Positions 17,970-26,590 of a DNA stretch of 64,000 nt are shown one piece after another. The notes beneath the pieces were generated by a model that was not told where the DNA came from, searched no databases, and saw only the letters and a program-made list of their open reading frames with translations. The first letter of the stretch is position 1. Every line of letters begins with the position of its first letter. The stretch is from Yoonia maritima (GTDB lineage Bacteria > Pseudomonadota > Alphaproteobacteria > Rhodobacterales > Rhodobacteraceae), in the NCBI RefSeq assembly GCF_003003285.1, contig NZ_PVTP01000008.1, positions 110,312-174,311 on the forward strand, given 5' to 3'. The translations under genes were made by a program, and so were the position numbers.

Positions 17970-18965
17970 ATGTCGACTGACTTTCTTTACCTTGTTGAGG
18001 TGCTTATCAACGGTCTGATGGCTGGCGTGATGTATTCGCTTGTCGCACTTGGGTTTGTGCTCATCTTTAAGGCTTCGGGGATTTTTAACTATGCCCAAGG
18101 CGTGATGGCGCTGTTTGCCGCGCTGACCCTTGCCGGGATCATGGAGGGCCAAGTGCCCTTTGCCCATATCATCAACGCGATTTTGGGGACGAATATCCAT
18201 CACTTTGGCTGGCATGTGCCTGCAGTGCTTGCGATCCTGATGACAATTGTCGTCATGGTGGGATTTGCATGGGGCGTTCAGCGGTTCGTGTTCCGCCATC
18301 TGGTAGGACAAGAGCCGATCATCCTGTTCATGGCGACGATTGGGCTTGCCTATTTCCTTGAAGGTGTTGGCGATTTGATGTGGGGGTCCGACATCAAGAC
18401 GCTCGCACTGGGTCTGCCCCAAGGTGGGTCGCGCTGGTTAGAGGACATGACCGTCGGTTGGGGTGGTGATGACTTTTACGGGTTCTATATCGACAAGTTA
18501 GATATGGTTGCGACTATCGTTGCTATCCTATTGGTCGCGTCGCTGATCGCGTTTTCCCAATACACCAAACATGGCCGCGCAATGCGCGCCGTTGCAGACG
18601 ATCACCAAGCCGCACTTTCGGTTGGTATCTCGTTGAACTTCATCTGGATTTTGGTTTGGTCACTGGCTGGCTTTGTCGCGCTTGTCGCGGGGATCATGTG
18701 GGGTGCGAAATCGGGCGTGCAGTTTTCGCTTTCGATGATCGCACTGAAGGCGCTGCCCGTGCTGATGCTGGGTGGGTTTACATCCATCCCTGGCGCGATT
18801 GTTGGCGGGCTGATCATCGGGATGGGGGAAAAGCTGTTTGAATATACGGTTGGGTCGCTTGTTGGCGGGGCCACGGAAAACTGGTTCGCTTATGTGCTTG
18901 CGCTGCTGTTTCTCGTCTTTCGCCCGCAGGGTCTATTCGGGGAGAGAATTATTGAACGCGTATGA
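17970..18965 (+). CDS. Branched-chain-type ABC transporter permease LivH
   Basis: A 331-residue inner-membrane permease with about eight hydrophobic segments. It starts VEVLINGLMAGVMYSLVALG and has the LivH-type cytoplasmic loop GRAMRAVADDHQAALSVGI followed by LAGFVALVAGIMWG. It is 11 bases downstream of the LivG gene. A long periplasmic insertion after residue 55 is somewhat longer than in the amino acid transporter of enteric bacteria, as in the related aromatic or fatty-acid group of importers. The substrate is uncertain. Confidence 0.9.
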   Translation: MSTDFLYLVEVLINGLMAGVMYSLVALGFVLIFKASGIFNYAQGVMALFAALTLAGIMEGQVPFAHIINAILGTNIHHFGWHVPAVLAILMTIVVMVGFAWGVQRFVFRHLVGQEPIILFMATIGLAYFLEGVGDLMWGSDIKTLALGLPQGGSRWLEDMTVGWGGDDFYGFYIDKLDMVATIVAILLVASLIAFSQYTKHGRAMRAVADDHQAALSVGISLNFIWILVWSLAGFVALVAGIMWGAKSGVQFSLSMIALKALPVLMLGGFTSIPGAIVGGLIIGMGEKLFEYTVGSLVGGATENWFAYVLALLFLVFRPQGLFGERIIERV

Positions 18966-18992
18966 TCTGACACCCACCCAAGGAGCGCACTG

Positions 18993-20069
18993 ATGTTTTA
19001 TCGTGAAGCCGGTGATTTTAAAACATCCTACGCCGAGGATAACCAAACCTTCCCGATCAAATTTGATCGTTATAGGTATTGGCTGGTGCTGGCCGTTGCC
19101 TATCTGGTGATCCCATTCATGATCAACGATTATTGGGCGAACGCGATTTTCGTGCCGTTCTTGATCTATGCGATCGCGGCGATTGGTTTGAACATCCTGA
19201 CGGGATATTGCGGGCAAGTCAGCCTTGGAACTGGGGGTTTCATGGCGGTGGGTGCCTATGCTTGCTATAAATTGATGACGGCATTTCCGGATGTGAACAT
19301 CGTGTTTCACATCTTGGTCTCAGGCGGCGTCACAGCAATGGTCGGCGCGGCCTTTGGCCTGCCATCGCTGCGGATCAAGGGGTTTTACCTTGCAGTTGCC
19401 ACGCTTGCCGCGCAGTTCTTTTTGGTGTGGCTGTTCAACAAAGTCGGCTGGTTCTACAATTATTCCGCTTCCGGTCAGATCAGCGCACCAGAGCGGTTTG
19501 TCGGCCCTTTTGCAGTGACAGGTCCAAACGCGGCACCCTGGGCGCAATATATGATCTGTCTGGTCTTTGTGACGGTCTGTGCCGTGGTGGCGCGCAACCT
19601 GACGCGGGGCACGCTTGGCCGTAAGCTGATGGCGATCCGCGACATGGATATTGCCGCCGAAATCATCGGTGTGAACCCGCTACGGACAAAGCTGACAGCA
19701 TTCGCGATTTCGTCATTCTTTATCGGGATTTCTGGCGCGTTGTTCTTTGCGGTTTACCTTGGCGCGGTCGAGGTTGGCGAAGCCTTTGGCATTCAAAAGT
19801 CATTCCTCGTCTTGTTCATGGTGATTATCGGCGGGCTTGGGTCGATCTTTGGCAGCTTTGCGGGTGCCGCGTTCCTTGTGCTACTGCCCGTCGCGCTGAA
19901 ATTTGTTGGCAGCGATCTGATGGGTTGGCCGACGGATCTGGTCAGCCATTTGCAGCTGGTGATTATCGGCGCGCTGATCATGTTTTTCTTGATCAAAGAA
20001 CCACACGGCCTCGCGCAGCTATGGCGCGTCACCAAAGAGAAACTGCGCCTATGGCCGTTCCCACATTAA
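18993..20069 (+). CDS. Branched-chain-type ABC transporter permease LivM
   Basis: A 358-residue permease partner of LivH. It shows LNILTGYCGQVSLGTGGFMA near residue 70, LRIKGFYLAVATLAAQFFL near 130, and the EAA-like loop GRKLMAIRDMDIAAEIIGVN near 215, then KLTAFAISSFFIGISGAL. These are the hallmarks of LivM. ATG 18993 follows AGGAG (AAGGAGCGCACTG). A hairpin at 20074-20094 lies directly after the stop. Confidence 0.9.
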   Translation: MFYREAGDFKTSYAEDNQTFPIKFDRYRYWLVLAVAYLVIPFMINDYWANAIFVPFLIYAIAAIGLNILTGYCGQVSLGTGGFMAVGAYACYKLMTAFPDVNIVFHILVSGGVTAMVGAAFGLPSLRIKGFYLAVATLAAQFFLVWLFNKVGWFYNYSASGQISAPERFVGPFAVTGPNAAPWAQYMICLVFVTVCAVVARNLTRGTLGRKLMAIRDMDIAAEIIGVNPLRTKLTAFAISSFFIGISGALFFAVYLGAVEVGEAFGIQKSFLVLFMVIIGGLGSIFGSFAGAAFLVLLPVALKFVGSDLMGWPTDLVSHLQLVIIGALIMFFLIKEPHGLAQLWRVTKEKLRLWPFPH

Positions 20070-20073
20070 CCGA

Positions 20074-20094
20074 TTGGCGGGATCAACCCGCCAA
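20074..20094 (+). repeat. Hairpin between livM and the binding-protein gene
   Basis: TTGGCGGG (20074-20081), a five-base loop, and CCCGCCAA (20087-20094) form a perfect 8-bp stem just after the livM stop, with no T-run. It is more likely an mRNA-stability or processing element than a terminator. Confidence 0.5.
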
Positions 20095-20148
20095 GCCGCA
20101 ATGACGGCACTTGCACGACTTATTGGTAAACCAAGGGAGGAGAACCCA

Positions 20149-21432
20149 ATGAAGATGAAGAAACTGGCCGCTTTGGCCATTGCGGCCTCAGTGACGGCCG
20201 CGCCTGTGATGGCCGAACTTGTGATCCCTGATCTTAGCTATCGCACCGGCCCATATGCGGCGGGTGGCACACCATTCTCTGATGGGTATCAAGACTATTT
20301 TAACCTGTTGAACGCACGCGACGGAGGGATCGGAGGGGAGCCGGTTCGTATCCTCGAATGCGAAACAGGGTATAGCACAGAACGCGGCGTGGAATGCTAT
20401 GAATCCACCAAGGGTGAAGGCGCGTTGATCTATCAACCGCTGTCCACGGGCATCGCGTATCAGCTCATCCCGAAGACAACCGCAGATCAAATTCCGCTGC
20501 ACACAATGGGCTATGGCCGTACATCTGCGGCCGATGGCGAAGTGTTTAACTGGGTCTTTAACTATCCTGCGAACTACTGGGACGCTGCATCCGTGATGGT
20601 GAACTATCTGCTGGATGAAAACGGCGGATCACTGGATGGCAAAACACTGGCGCTGGTTTACCACAACTCTGCCTATGGCAAGGAACCGATCCGTACGCTG
20701 GAAACCCTGTCTGAAATGCATGGTTTCAATCTGACACAGCTTGCCGTTGACCACCCCGGTCAGGAACAAAAATCACAGTGGCTGCAAATCCGCCGTGAAC
20801 GTCCTGATTATGTTCTGATGTGGGGCTGGGGCGTGATGAACCAAGTCGCAATCCAAGAAGCCGCCAACATTGGTTTCCCAATGGAAAACTTTATCGGTAA
20901 CTGGTGGGCAGGTGCCGAACATGATGTGACCCCAGCCGGGGCTGCGGCCAACGGTTACAAGTCACTGAACATGAACCGTATCGATGATCTGCCTGTCTTT
21001 GCAGAGATTTCTTCGTTGGTTCACGATGCGGGCAACGCCGCTGGCGACGGGTCCAACATCGGTAAGGTGCTTTACACACGTGGCATGTACGCTGCGATGT
21101 TGGCCGCCGAAGCGATTGCCAAAGCGCAAGAAATCCACGGTGTCGCGCAGGTAACACCAGCGATGGTGCGTGACGGCATGGAAGCGCTCGAGATCACAGA
21201 TGCACGCATGGAAGAACTGGGTATGGCCCAAATCGGCCCGGCGTTTTCTGTGTCTTGTCAGGATCACGGCGGCACCGGTTTTGGTATCGTCCAAGAATGG
21301 GATGCAGCATCAGGCACTTGGACTGCGCTGACCGATTACATCGCACCCGACGATAGCGTGACTGGCCCATTGGTGACGGAAGATGCCGCCGCCTTTGCCG
21401 CCGAGAACAACATCACACCCGGTTGCCTATAA
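20149..21432 (+). CDS. Periplasmic substrate-binding protein of the branched-chain-type ABC importer
   Basis: A 427-residue secreted receptor. The signal peptide is MKMKKLAALAIAASVTAAPV with a likely cut after VMA, before ELVIPDLS. The mature part has the type-I periplasmic-binding fold (FSDGYQDYFNLLNARDGGI near residue 40; CYESTKGEGALIYQPLSTG; ALVYHNSAYGKEPI). A Cys pair (ECETG...VECYE) is typical of this branch. ATG 20149 after GGGAGGAG is clear; the frame extends 25 codons upstream without support. The gene is flanked by hairpins at 20074 and 21444, a common way to raise receptor over permease levels. Confidence 0.9.
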   Translation: MKMKKLAALAIAASVTAAPVMAELVIPDLSYRTGPYAAGGTPFSDGYQDYFNLLNARDGGIGGEPVRILECETGYSTERGVECYESTKGEGALIYQPLSTGIAYQLIPKTTADQIPLHTMGYGRTSAADGEVFNWVFNYPANYWDAASVMVNYLLDENGGSLDGKTLALVYHNSAYGKEPIRTLETLSEMHGFNLTQLAVDHPGQEQKSQWLQIRRERPDYVLMWGWGVMNQVAIQEAANIGFPMENFIGNWWAGAEHDVTPAGAAANGYKSLNMNRIDDLPVFAEISSLVHDAGNAAGDGSNIGKVLYTRGMYAAMLAAEAIAKAQEIHGVAQVTPAMVRDGMEALEITDARMEELGMAQIGPAFSVSCQDHGGTGFGIVQEWDAASGTWTALTDYIAPDDSVTGPLVTEDAAAFAAENNITPGCL

Positions 21433-21443
21433 CCTAACAATTG

Positions 21444-21466
21444 AACGGCCCCGCGTTGGGGCCGTT
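21444..21466 (+). repeat. GC-rich hairpin after the binding-protein gene
   Basis: AACGGCCCC (21444-21452), loop GCGTT, GGGGCCGTT (21458-21466): a perfect 9-bp stem starting 11 bases after the stop codon, followed by C-rich sequence with no T-run. It probably protects the binding-protein message from 3' decay or reduces read-through into livF. Confidence 0.6.
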
Positions 21467-21521
21467 CACCACCGCCCGTACCCATTTTTACAGCGACCCC
21501 ACGCACAAACGGAGCATACTA

Positions 21522-22349
21522 ATGACGAAGTCAGCCGCGACCCCGACGGATACGTTGCTAGAGGTCAACAATATTGAAGTGATCTACAATCACGTAATTT
21601 TGGTGCTGAAGGGTGTTTCATTATCTGTCCCAAGGGGCGGCATTACGGCTTTGCTAGGCGGTAACGGTGCTGGCAAAACAACGACCCTAAAGGCGATTTC
21701 AAATTTGCTGCATTCTGAACGCGGCGAAGTCACCAAGGGCAAGATCGAATACCACGGCAAACCCATCCAAAACCTATCCCCCGAGGCGCTGGTCAAGCGC
21801 GGGGTGGTGCAGGTGATGGAAGGCCGCCACTGTTTTGAACACCTATCCGTCGAAGAAAACCTGATGACAGGTGCCTATACCCGCACCGATGGGGCTGCGA
21901 ATATCAAAGCGGACCTTGAAATGGTCTATAGCTATTTCCCACGCCTGCGCGAACGCCGCAAAAGCCAAGCGGGCTTTACCTCTGGCGGGGAACAGCAAAT
22001 GTGCGCCATTGGCCGTGCGCTGATGTCACGTCCTGAAACGATTTTGCTGGATGAGCCATCAATGGGGATCGCCCCGCAGTTGGTCGAAGAAATCTTTACG
22101 ATTGTGAAAAACCTCAACGAAAACGAAGGGGTGTCATTTCTGTTGGCCGAACAGAATACGAATGTCGCGCTGCGTTATGCGCATCATGGCTATATACTAG
22201 AAAGCGGCCGCGTCGTGATGGAAGGCCCCGCCGCAGAGCTGCGCGAAAACCCAGACGTCAAGGAATTCTACCTTGGTATGTCAGACGAAGGCCGCAAATC
22301 ATTCCGCGATGTACGCAGCTATCGGCGCCGTAAACGGTGGCTGGCGTAA
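21522..22349 (+). CDS. Branched-chain-type ABC transporter ATP-binding protein LivF
   Basis: A 275-residue second ATPase of the importer. Walker A is GGNGAGKTTTL. The LivF-type segment VQVMEGRHCFEHLSVEENL follows near residue 100. The signature TSGGEQQMCAIGRALM and Walker B TILLDEPSMGIAP complete it, and the C-terminus GMSDEGRKSFRDVRSYRRRK is typical of the LivF of fatty-acid or aromatic-acid clusters. ATG 21522 was chosen over the longer open frame because GGAG lies just upstream. Confidence 0.9.
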   Translation: MTKSAATPTDTLLEVNNIEVIYNHVILVLKGVSLSVPRGGITALLGGNGAGKTTTLKAISNLLHSERGEVTKGKIEYHGKPIQNLSPEALVKRGVVQVMEGRHCFEHLSVEENLMTGAYTRTDGAANIKADLEMVYSYFPRLRERRKSQAGFTSGGEQQMCAIGRALMSRPETILLDEPSMGIAPQLVEEIFTIVKNLNENEGVSFLLAEQNTNVALRYAHHGYILESGRVVMEGPAAELRENPDVKEFYLGMSDEGRKSFRDVRSYRRRKRWLA

Positions 22350-22365
22350 TGGGAGGGATCATCAA

Positions 22366-23502
22366 ATGAAAACCCATGACCAACTTGAAGCAGAGCAGCT
22401 TAAGGCGCTGAATGCCTTGCTGCCCGATGATATCTCGCTGGATAGCCTCGCCGCACTGGCAACGTTGCCCGTCATGCGCAAAGGCGCGTTGCTGCAAGCC
22501 CAAGCGGACAACCCGCCCTTTGGCGCGGTCGCCGCAAAAAATGTCGCGACGATCTTTCAGTCACCCGGTCCCATCTATGAACCCGGTGGTACAGGCCCCG
22601 ATTGGTGGCGCTTTGGTCGTTTTTTAACCGCGATGGGGTTTGTTCCCGGTGATATCGCGCAGAACACATTTGCATATCATTTCACCCCAGCAGGGGCGAT
22701 GTTCGAAAGCGGCGCGCGTGCCATTGGCGTAACTGTCTTTCCTGCCGGCCCCGGTAACACCCGCCAACAAGCCGAAGTCGCCGCCACGATTGGCACAACC
22801 GCCTATGTCGGCACGCCTGATTATCTGGGCGCGATCTTGGCGAAAGGTGATGAACTTGGTCTGGATCTAAGCCGGATCAAACGCGCGGCCGTGACGGCTG
22901 GCCCGTTGTTTCCAAAGCTACGGCAAGCCTATGAGGACCGCGGGATTCTGTGTCGCCAATGTTATGGCACCGCCGATGTCGGCCTGATTGCCTATGAAAC
23001 GACGGATAGCATTGATGGTATGGTCATTGACGATGACGTGATCGTCGAAATCGTCACGCCGGGCACAGGCACACCTGTCGCGCCCGGCGAAATTGGCGAA
23101 GTCGTTGTGACCGTCTTGAACCCCGATTATCCTTTGCTGCGCTTCTCTGTTGGTGATCTTAGTGCCATTTTACCAGACACATCCGGGCCAAAACGTATTG
23201 TCGGTTGGCGTGGTCGTGCAGATCAGGCGGCCAAGGTTAAAGGTATGTTCATCCGTCCAGAGCAAGTGGCAAGCCTGATGACCCGCCACCCGGAAATCCA
23301 CCGTGCCCGCGTTGAAATCGGTTTTGACGGTGCCAAAGATGTGGTGACGTTGAAGGTTGAAACCGAAGAGTCGGGCACCGACGCAATCGCTGCCTCGGCT
23401 GCTGAAATTCTAAAGCTTCGGACGCAAATCGTAGCTGTGGCCAAAGGTGATTTACCGCGCGATGGTGTGCTGGTGGATGACCAAAGACCCGTGGAGAATT
23501 AG
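22366..23502 (+). CDS. Phenylacetate-CoA-ligase-like AMP-dependent enzyme
   Basis: The 378-residue protein belongs to the PaaK-like branch of adenylating enzymes and is a little short for it (about 430 usual). It has FQSPGPIYEPGGTGPDWWRF, GTPDYLGAIL, RQCYGTADVGLIAYET and VGDLSAILPDTSG with a late GRADQAAKVKGMFIRPEQV. The expected TSGTTG phosphate loop is altered to a PGGTGPD form. It follows livF by 16 bases and abuts the thiolase gene, so it probably activates the same imported acid. The substrate is unknown. Confidence 0.82.
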   Translation: MKTHDQLEAEQLKALNALLPDDISLDSLAALATLPVMRKGALLQAQADNPPFGAVAAKNVATIFQSPGPIYEPGGTGPDWWRFGRFLTAMGFVPGDIAQNTFAYHFTPAGAMFESGARAIGVTVFPAGPGNTRQQAEVAATIGTTAYVGTPDYLGAILAKGDELGLDLSRIKRAAVTAGPLFPKLRQAYEDRGILCRQCYGTADVGLIAYETTDSIDGMVIDDDVIVEIVTPGTGTPVAPGEIGEVVVTVLNPDYPLLRFSVGDLSAILPDTSGPKRIVGWRGRADQAAKVKGMFIRPEQVASLMTRHPEIHRARVEIGFDGAKDVVTLKVETEESGTDAIAASAAEILKLRTQIVAVAKGDLPRDGVLVDDQRPVEN

Positions 23503-24684
23503 ATGGATGATGTTGTAATTGTAGGTGCCGCCCGCACCCCCATCGGAGGCTTTCAAGGCGGGCTAAGCACGATGACCGCGCCTGAATTGGGCGCGCATGC
23601 CATCGGGGCCGCAATTGACGGCGCAAAGATCGACCGCGACCACATCGACGAAGTTTTGATGGGGTGCGTTTTGCCCGCCGGACTAGGGCAAGCACCCGCG
23701 CGCCAGGCGTCATTAGGCGCGGGCCTGTCGATCAATGTGCCATGCACCACGGTAAACAAGGTCTGCGGGTCCGGCATGAAAACGGCGATGCTCGCCTACG
23801 ATCAAATCCGTTGCGGGGCGCTGAATGTGGCTGTCGCCGGCGGCATGGAAAGCATGTCTGGCGCGCCTTATCTGTCAGAAACGACGCGCAGCGGTGCGCG
23901 GCTTGGGCATGCATCGCTCAAAGACCATATGTTCCTAGATGGTTTAGAAGACGCCTATAACAAAGGTACTTTGATGGGTGCTTTTGCCGAACTATGCGCA
24001 GAGCGCTACCAATTCAGCCGCCAAGAGCAGGATGAATATGCGCTGTCGTCACTGGCCCATGCGGTTGCGGCCCAAAAGGGCGGGCATTTCGCACATGAGA
24101 TCACCGTGGTCACGCTGAAAACCCGCAAGGGTGATGTAACTGTCGACGCCGACGAACAGCCCGGCAATGCACGCCCCGAAAAAATTCCGCAGCTCAAGCC
24201 AGCTTTTAAACCTGACGGGTCGGTTACTGCGGCGAATTCATCCTCTATCTCTGATGGGGCGTCGGCATTGGTTCTGGCGTCCCAATCACGGGCTGACGCA
24301 CTGGGCCTAACTGCGCGGGCCGTGGTCAAAGGCCACGCAACATTTGCCCATGAACCCGAATGGTTCACGACAGCGCCAGTTCATGCGGCGCAAAAGCTGC
24401 TAGATCAGCTGGGGTGGTCTGTTGGGGATGTGGATCTGTGGGAAGTGAACGAAGCCTTTGCCGTCGTTGCAATGGCCTTCATCCGTGATCTTGGATTGTC
24501 GCGCGATATTGTTAACGTCAACGGTGGTGCCTGTGCATTGGGCCATCCGATTGGCGCCTCTGGCAGCCGGATTATCGTGACCCTGTTAAACGCGCTGGAA
24601 AAACGCGGGCTAAAACGCGGGATTGCCGCTGTTTGTCTGGGCGGTGGCGAAGCGACAGCGATTGCAGTGGAAAGACCTGAGTAA
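23503..24684 (+). CDS. Acetyl-CoA acetyltransferase (thiolase)
   Basis: The 393-residue thiolase cleaves or forms 3-oxoacyl-CoA. The nucleophilic Cys lies in VNKVCGSGMKTAM (residue 88). The other active-site motifs are EVNEAFAVVAMAF, GGACALGHPIGASGSR and the C-terminal CLGGGEATA with the proton-relay Cys. The start ATG directly follows the stop of the ligase gene. With the neighbouring SDR dehydrogenase it could finish isoleucine or fatty-acid breakdown. Confidence 0.93.
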   Translation: MDDVVIVGAARTPIGGFQGGLSTMTAPELGAHAIGAAIDGAKIDRDHIDEVLMGCVLPAGLGQAPARQASLGAGLSINVPCTTVNKVCGSGMKTAMLAYDQIRCGALNVAVAGGMESMSGAPYLSETTRSGARLGHASLKDHMFLDGLEDAYNKGTLMGAFAELCAERYQFSRQEQDEYALSSLAHAVAAQKGGHFAHEITVVTLKTRKGDVTVDADEQPGNARPEKIPQLKPAFKPDGSVTAANSSSISDGASALVLASQSRADALGLTARAVVKGHATFAHEPEWFTTAPVHAAQKLLDQLGWSVGDVDLWEVNEAFAVVAMAFIRDLGLSRDIVNVNGGACALGHPIGASGSRIIVTLLNALEKRGLKRGIAAVCLGGGEATAIAVERPE

Positions 24685-25446
24685 ATGAAGATTGAAAATA
24701 ATATCGCGGCGGTTGTTACTGGGGGCGCGTCCGGGCTGGGAAGCGCGGTTGCCGCTGCGCTTTGTGCCGCTGGGGCCAAGGTCACACTGATCGACCGCGA
24801 TACTGAAAAAGGGGCCGCACGGGCGGCCGAATTGGGTGCTTTATTTGCCCAAGCGGATGTGACCGATGCGGCCAGCGTTGCCGAAGCACTAAACACTGCG
24901 CGCGCGGCGCATGGCCAAGAACGTATCTGCGTGAACTGCGCTGGCATTGCGCCCGCCGCGAAAACGGTTGGCCGCAATGGCGTGCACGATCTGGGGCTTT
25001 TCCAAACTGTGATCAACGTCAACCTTGTTGGGTCATTCAATGTCGCGTCGCAATCTGCGGCGGGGATGGTTGCCGCCGGGATTGATGCCGATTGCACCGG
25101 GGTGATTATCAACACCGCGTCGATTGCCGCCTTTGAAGGTCAGATCGGGCAGGTGGCCTATGCCGCGTCAAAGGGTGGGATTGTTGGCCTAACACTGCCG
25201 ATGGCACGCGATCTGGCCCGGGACAAAATCCGGGTCATGGCAATCGCACCCGGCATTTTTGGCACGCCCATGGTGACGTCGATGACCCCAGAGCTGCAGG
25301 ATGCATTGGCGCAGGGCATCCCGAACCCTGCACGGCTTGGCGACCCCGATGAATTCGCAGCGCTTGCCATGCACATCATTGAAAACGATTTCCTAAACGG
25401 TAGCGTGATCCGCCTTGACGGTGCCGCTCGCTTAGCTCCGAGGTGA
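24685..25446 (+). CDS. Short-chain dehydrogenase, 3-hydroxyacyl-CoA dehydrogenase type (HSD10-like)
   Basis: A 253-residue SDR. The NAD-binding motif is TGGASGLGSAVAAALCAAG, the second NAG-type element is NCAGIAPAAK, the catalytic Ser is in NTASIAAFEG, and YAASK supplies Tyr and Lys. The sequence after YAASK, GGIVGLTLPMARDLA, and the tail NDFLNGSVIRLDGAARLAPR match the 2-methyl-3-hydroxybutyryl-CoA dehydrogenase group. It starts immediately after the thiolase stop. The role in isoleucine degradation is inferred. Confidence 0.88.
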   Translation: MKIENNIAAVVTGGASGLGSAVAAALCAAGAKVTLIDRDTEKGAARAAELGALFAQADVTDAASVAEALNTARAAHGQERICVNCAGIAPAAKTVGRNGVHDLGLFQTVINVNLVGSFNVASQSAAGMVAAGIDADCTGVIINTASIAAFEGQIGQVAYAASKGGIVGLTLPMARDLARDKIRVMAIAPGIFGTPMVTSMTPELQDALAQGIPNPARLGDPDEFAALAMHIIENDFLNGSVIRLDGAARLAPR

Positions 25447-25450
25447 CGCA

Positions 25451-26590
25451 ATGGATTTTGCACTGACACAAGAACAAGAGGCCATCTTTGACATGGCCAA
25501 AGCGTTTGGCGAAAGCGAGATCGCACCCAATGCGCAGGCATGGGAAAAGGCAGGCGAGATCCCCAAAGACCTGTGGCCAAAGCTGGCTGAACTAGGGTTT
25601 GGCGGGCTGTTCGTTTCTGAGGACGCAGGCGGCGCGGGGCTGTCCCGGCTGGATGGCACCTTGATTTTCGAAGCACTGAGCATGGCTTGCCCATCGGTTT
25701 CGGCCTTGCTGTCGATCCACAATATGTGCGCTGCGATGATCGATAAATTTGGGTCGGACGCGTTGAAGGCTCAGATGCTGCCGGACGTCGTGACCATGAA
25801 CACCTTCCTTGCCTATTGCCTGACGGAACCGGGTTCCGGGTCGGACGCCGCCGCGCTTAAAACCAAAGCCGTGCGCACCGACACCGGTTATGCGTTGACC
25901 GGGACAAAGGCATTTATTTCCGCTGGCGGCTATGCCGACGCCTATATCGTCATGTGTCGCACAGGCGTAGATGGCCCCAAAGGCGTGAGCACAGTGATCG
26001 TCAAAGACGGCACCGACGGCCTGACCTTTGGCGGGCTAGAGGACAAGATGGGCTGGCGGTCGCAACCAACCCGTCAGGTTCAAATGGACAACTGCGAAAT
26101 CCCTGCTGGCAACCTTGTCGGGGACGAAGGCAAAGGGTTTTCTTATGCGATGGCCGGGCTGGACGGCGGGCGATTGAATATATCGGCCTGTTCGTTGGGG
26201 GCTGCGCAAGCAGCACTTGATAAAACGATTGCCTATATGGGCGAACGCAAGGCCTTTGGGAAAACGATCGACCAATTCCAAGCCCTGCAATTCCGTCTTG
26301 CTGATATGGAAATTGAATTGCAGGCCGCGCGGGTGGTTTTGCGACAGGCGGCATGGAAATTGGACACAGGTGCATCGGACGCCACGCACTACTGCGCCAT
26401 GGCCAAGAAATTCGTCACCGAAGCCGGATCGAAAATTGTGAATGACTGCCTGCAACTACATGGTGGCTATGGCTATCTTGCGGATTACGGGATCGAAAAA
26501 CTGGTGCGTGACTTACGGGTGCATGAAATCCTAGAAGGCACCAACGAAGTCATGCGTTTGATTGTCAGCCGAGGGCTATTGGCTAAATGA
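25451..26590 (+). CDS. Acyl-CoA dehydrogenase, isobutyryl-CoA-type
   Basis: The 379-residue flavoenzyme introduces a double bond into short branched acyl-CoA. It has CLTEPGSGSDAAALKT, FISAGGYADAYIVM and HEILEGTNEVMRLIVSRGLL, the last holding the catalytic Glu in EGTNE and matching isobutyryl-CoA dehydrogenases. It overlaps the 3-hydroxyisobutyryl-CoA hydrolase gene by 4 bases, which fits valine catabolism. 2-Methylbutyryl-CoA is an alternative substrate. Confidence 0.9.
   Translation: MDFALTQEQEAIFDMAKAFGESEIAPNAQAWEKAGEIPKDLWPKLAELGFGGLFVSEDAGGAGLSRLDGTLIFEALSMACPSVSALLSIHNMCAAMIDKFGSDALKAQMLPDVVTMNTFLAYCLTEPGSGSDAAALKTKAVRTDTGYALTGTKAFISAGGYADAYIVMCRTGVDGPKGVSTVIVKDGTDGLTFGGLEDKMGWRSQPTRQVQMDNCEIPAGNLVGDEGKGFSYAMAGLDGGRLNISACSLGAAQAALDKTIAYMGERKAFGKTIDQFQALQFRLADMEIELQAARVVLRQAAWKLDTGASDATHYCAMAKKFVTEAGSKIVNDCLQLHGGYGYLADYGIEKLVRDLRVHEILEGTNEVMRLIVSRGLLAK

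Noticed and set aside
24405..25115. 236-codon antisense frame across thiolase and SDR genes
   Set aside because: It crosses the junction of two clear genes; the Ala/Ser-rich product is typical of antisense frames in GC-rich DNA.
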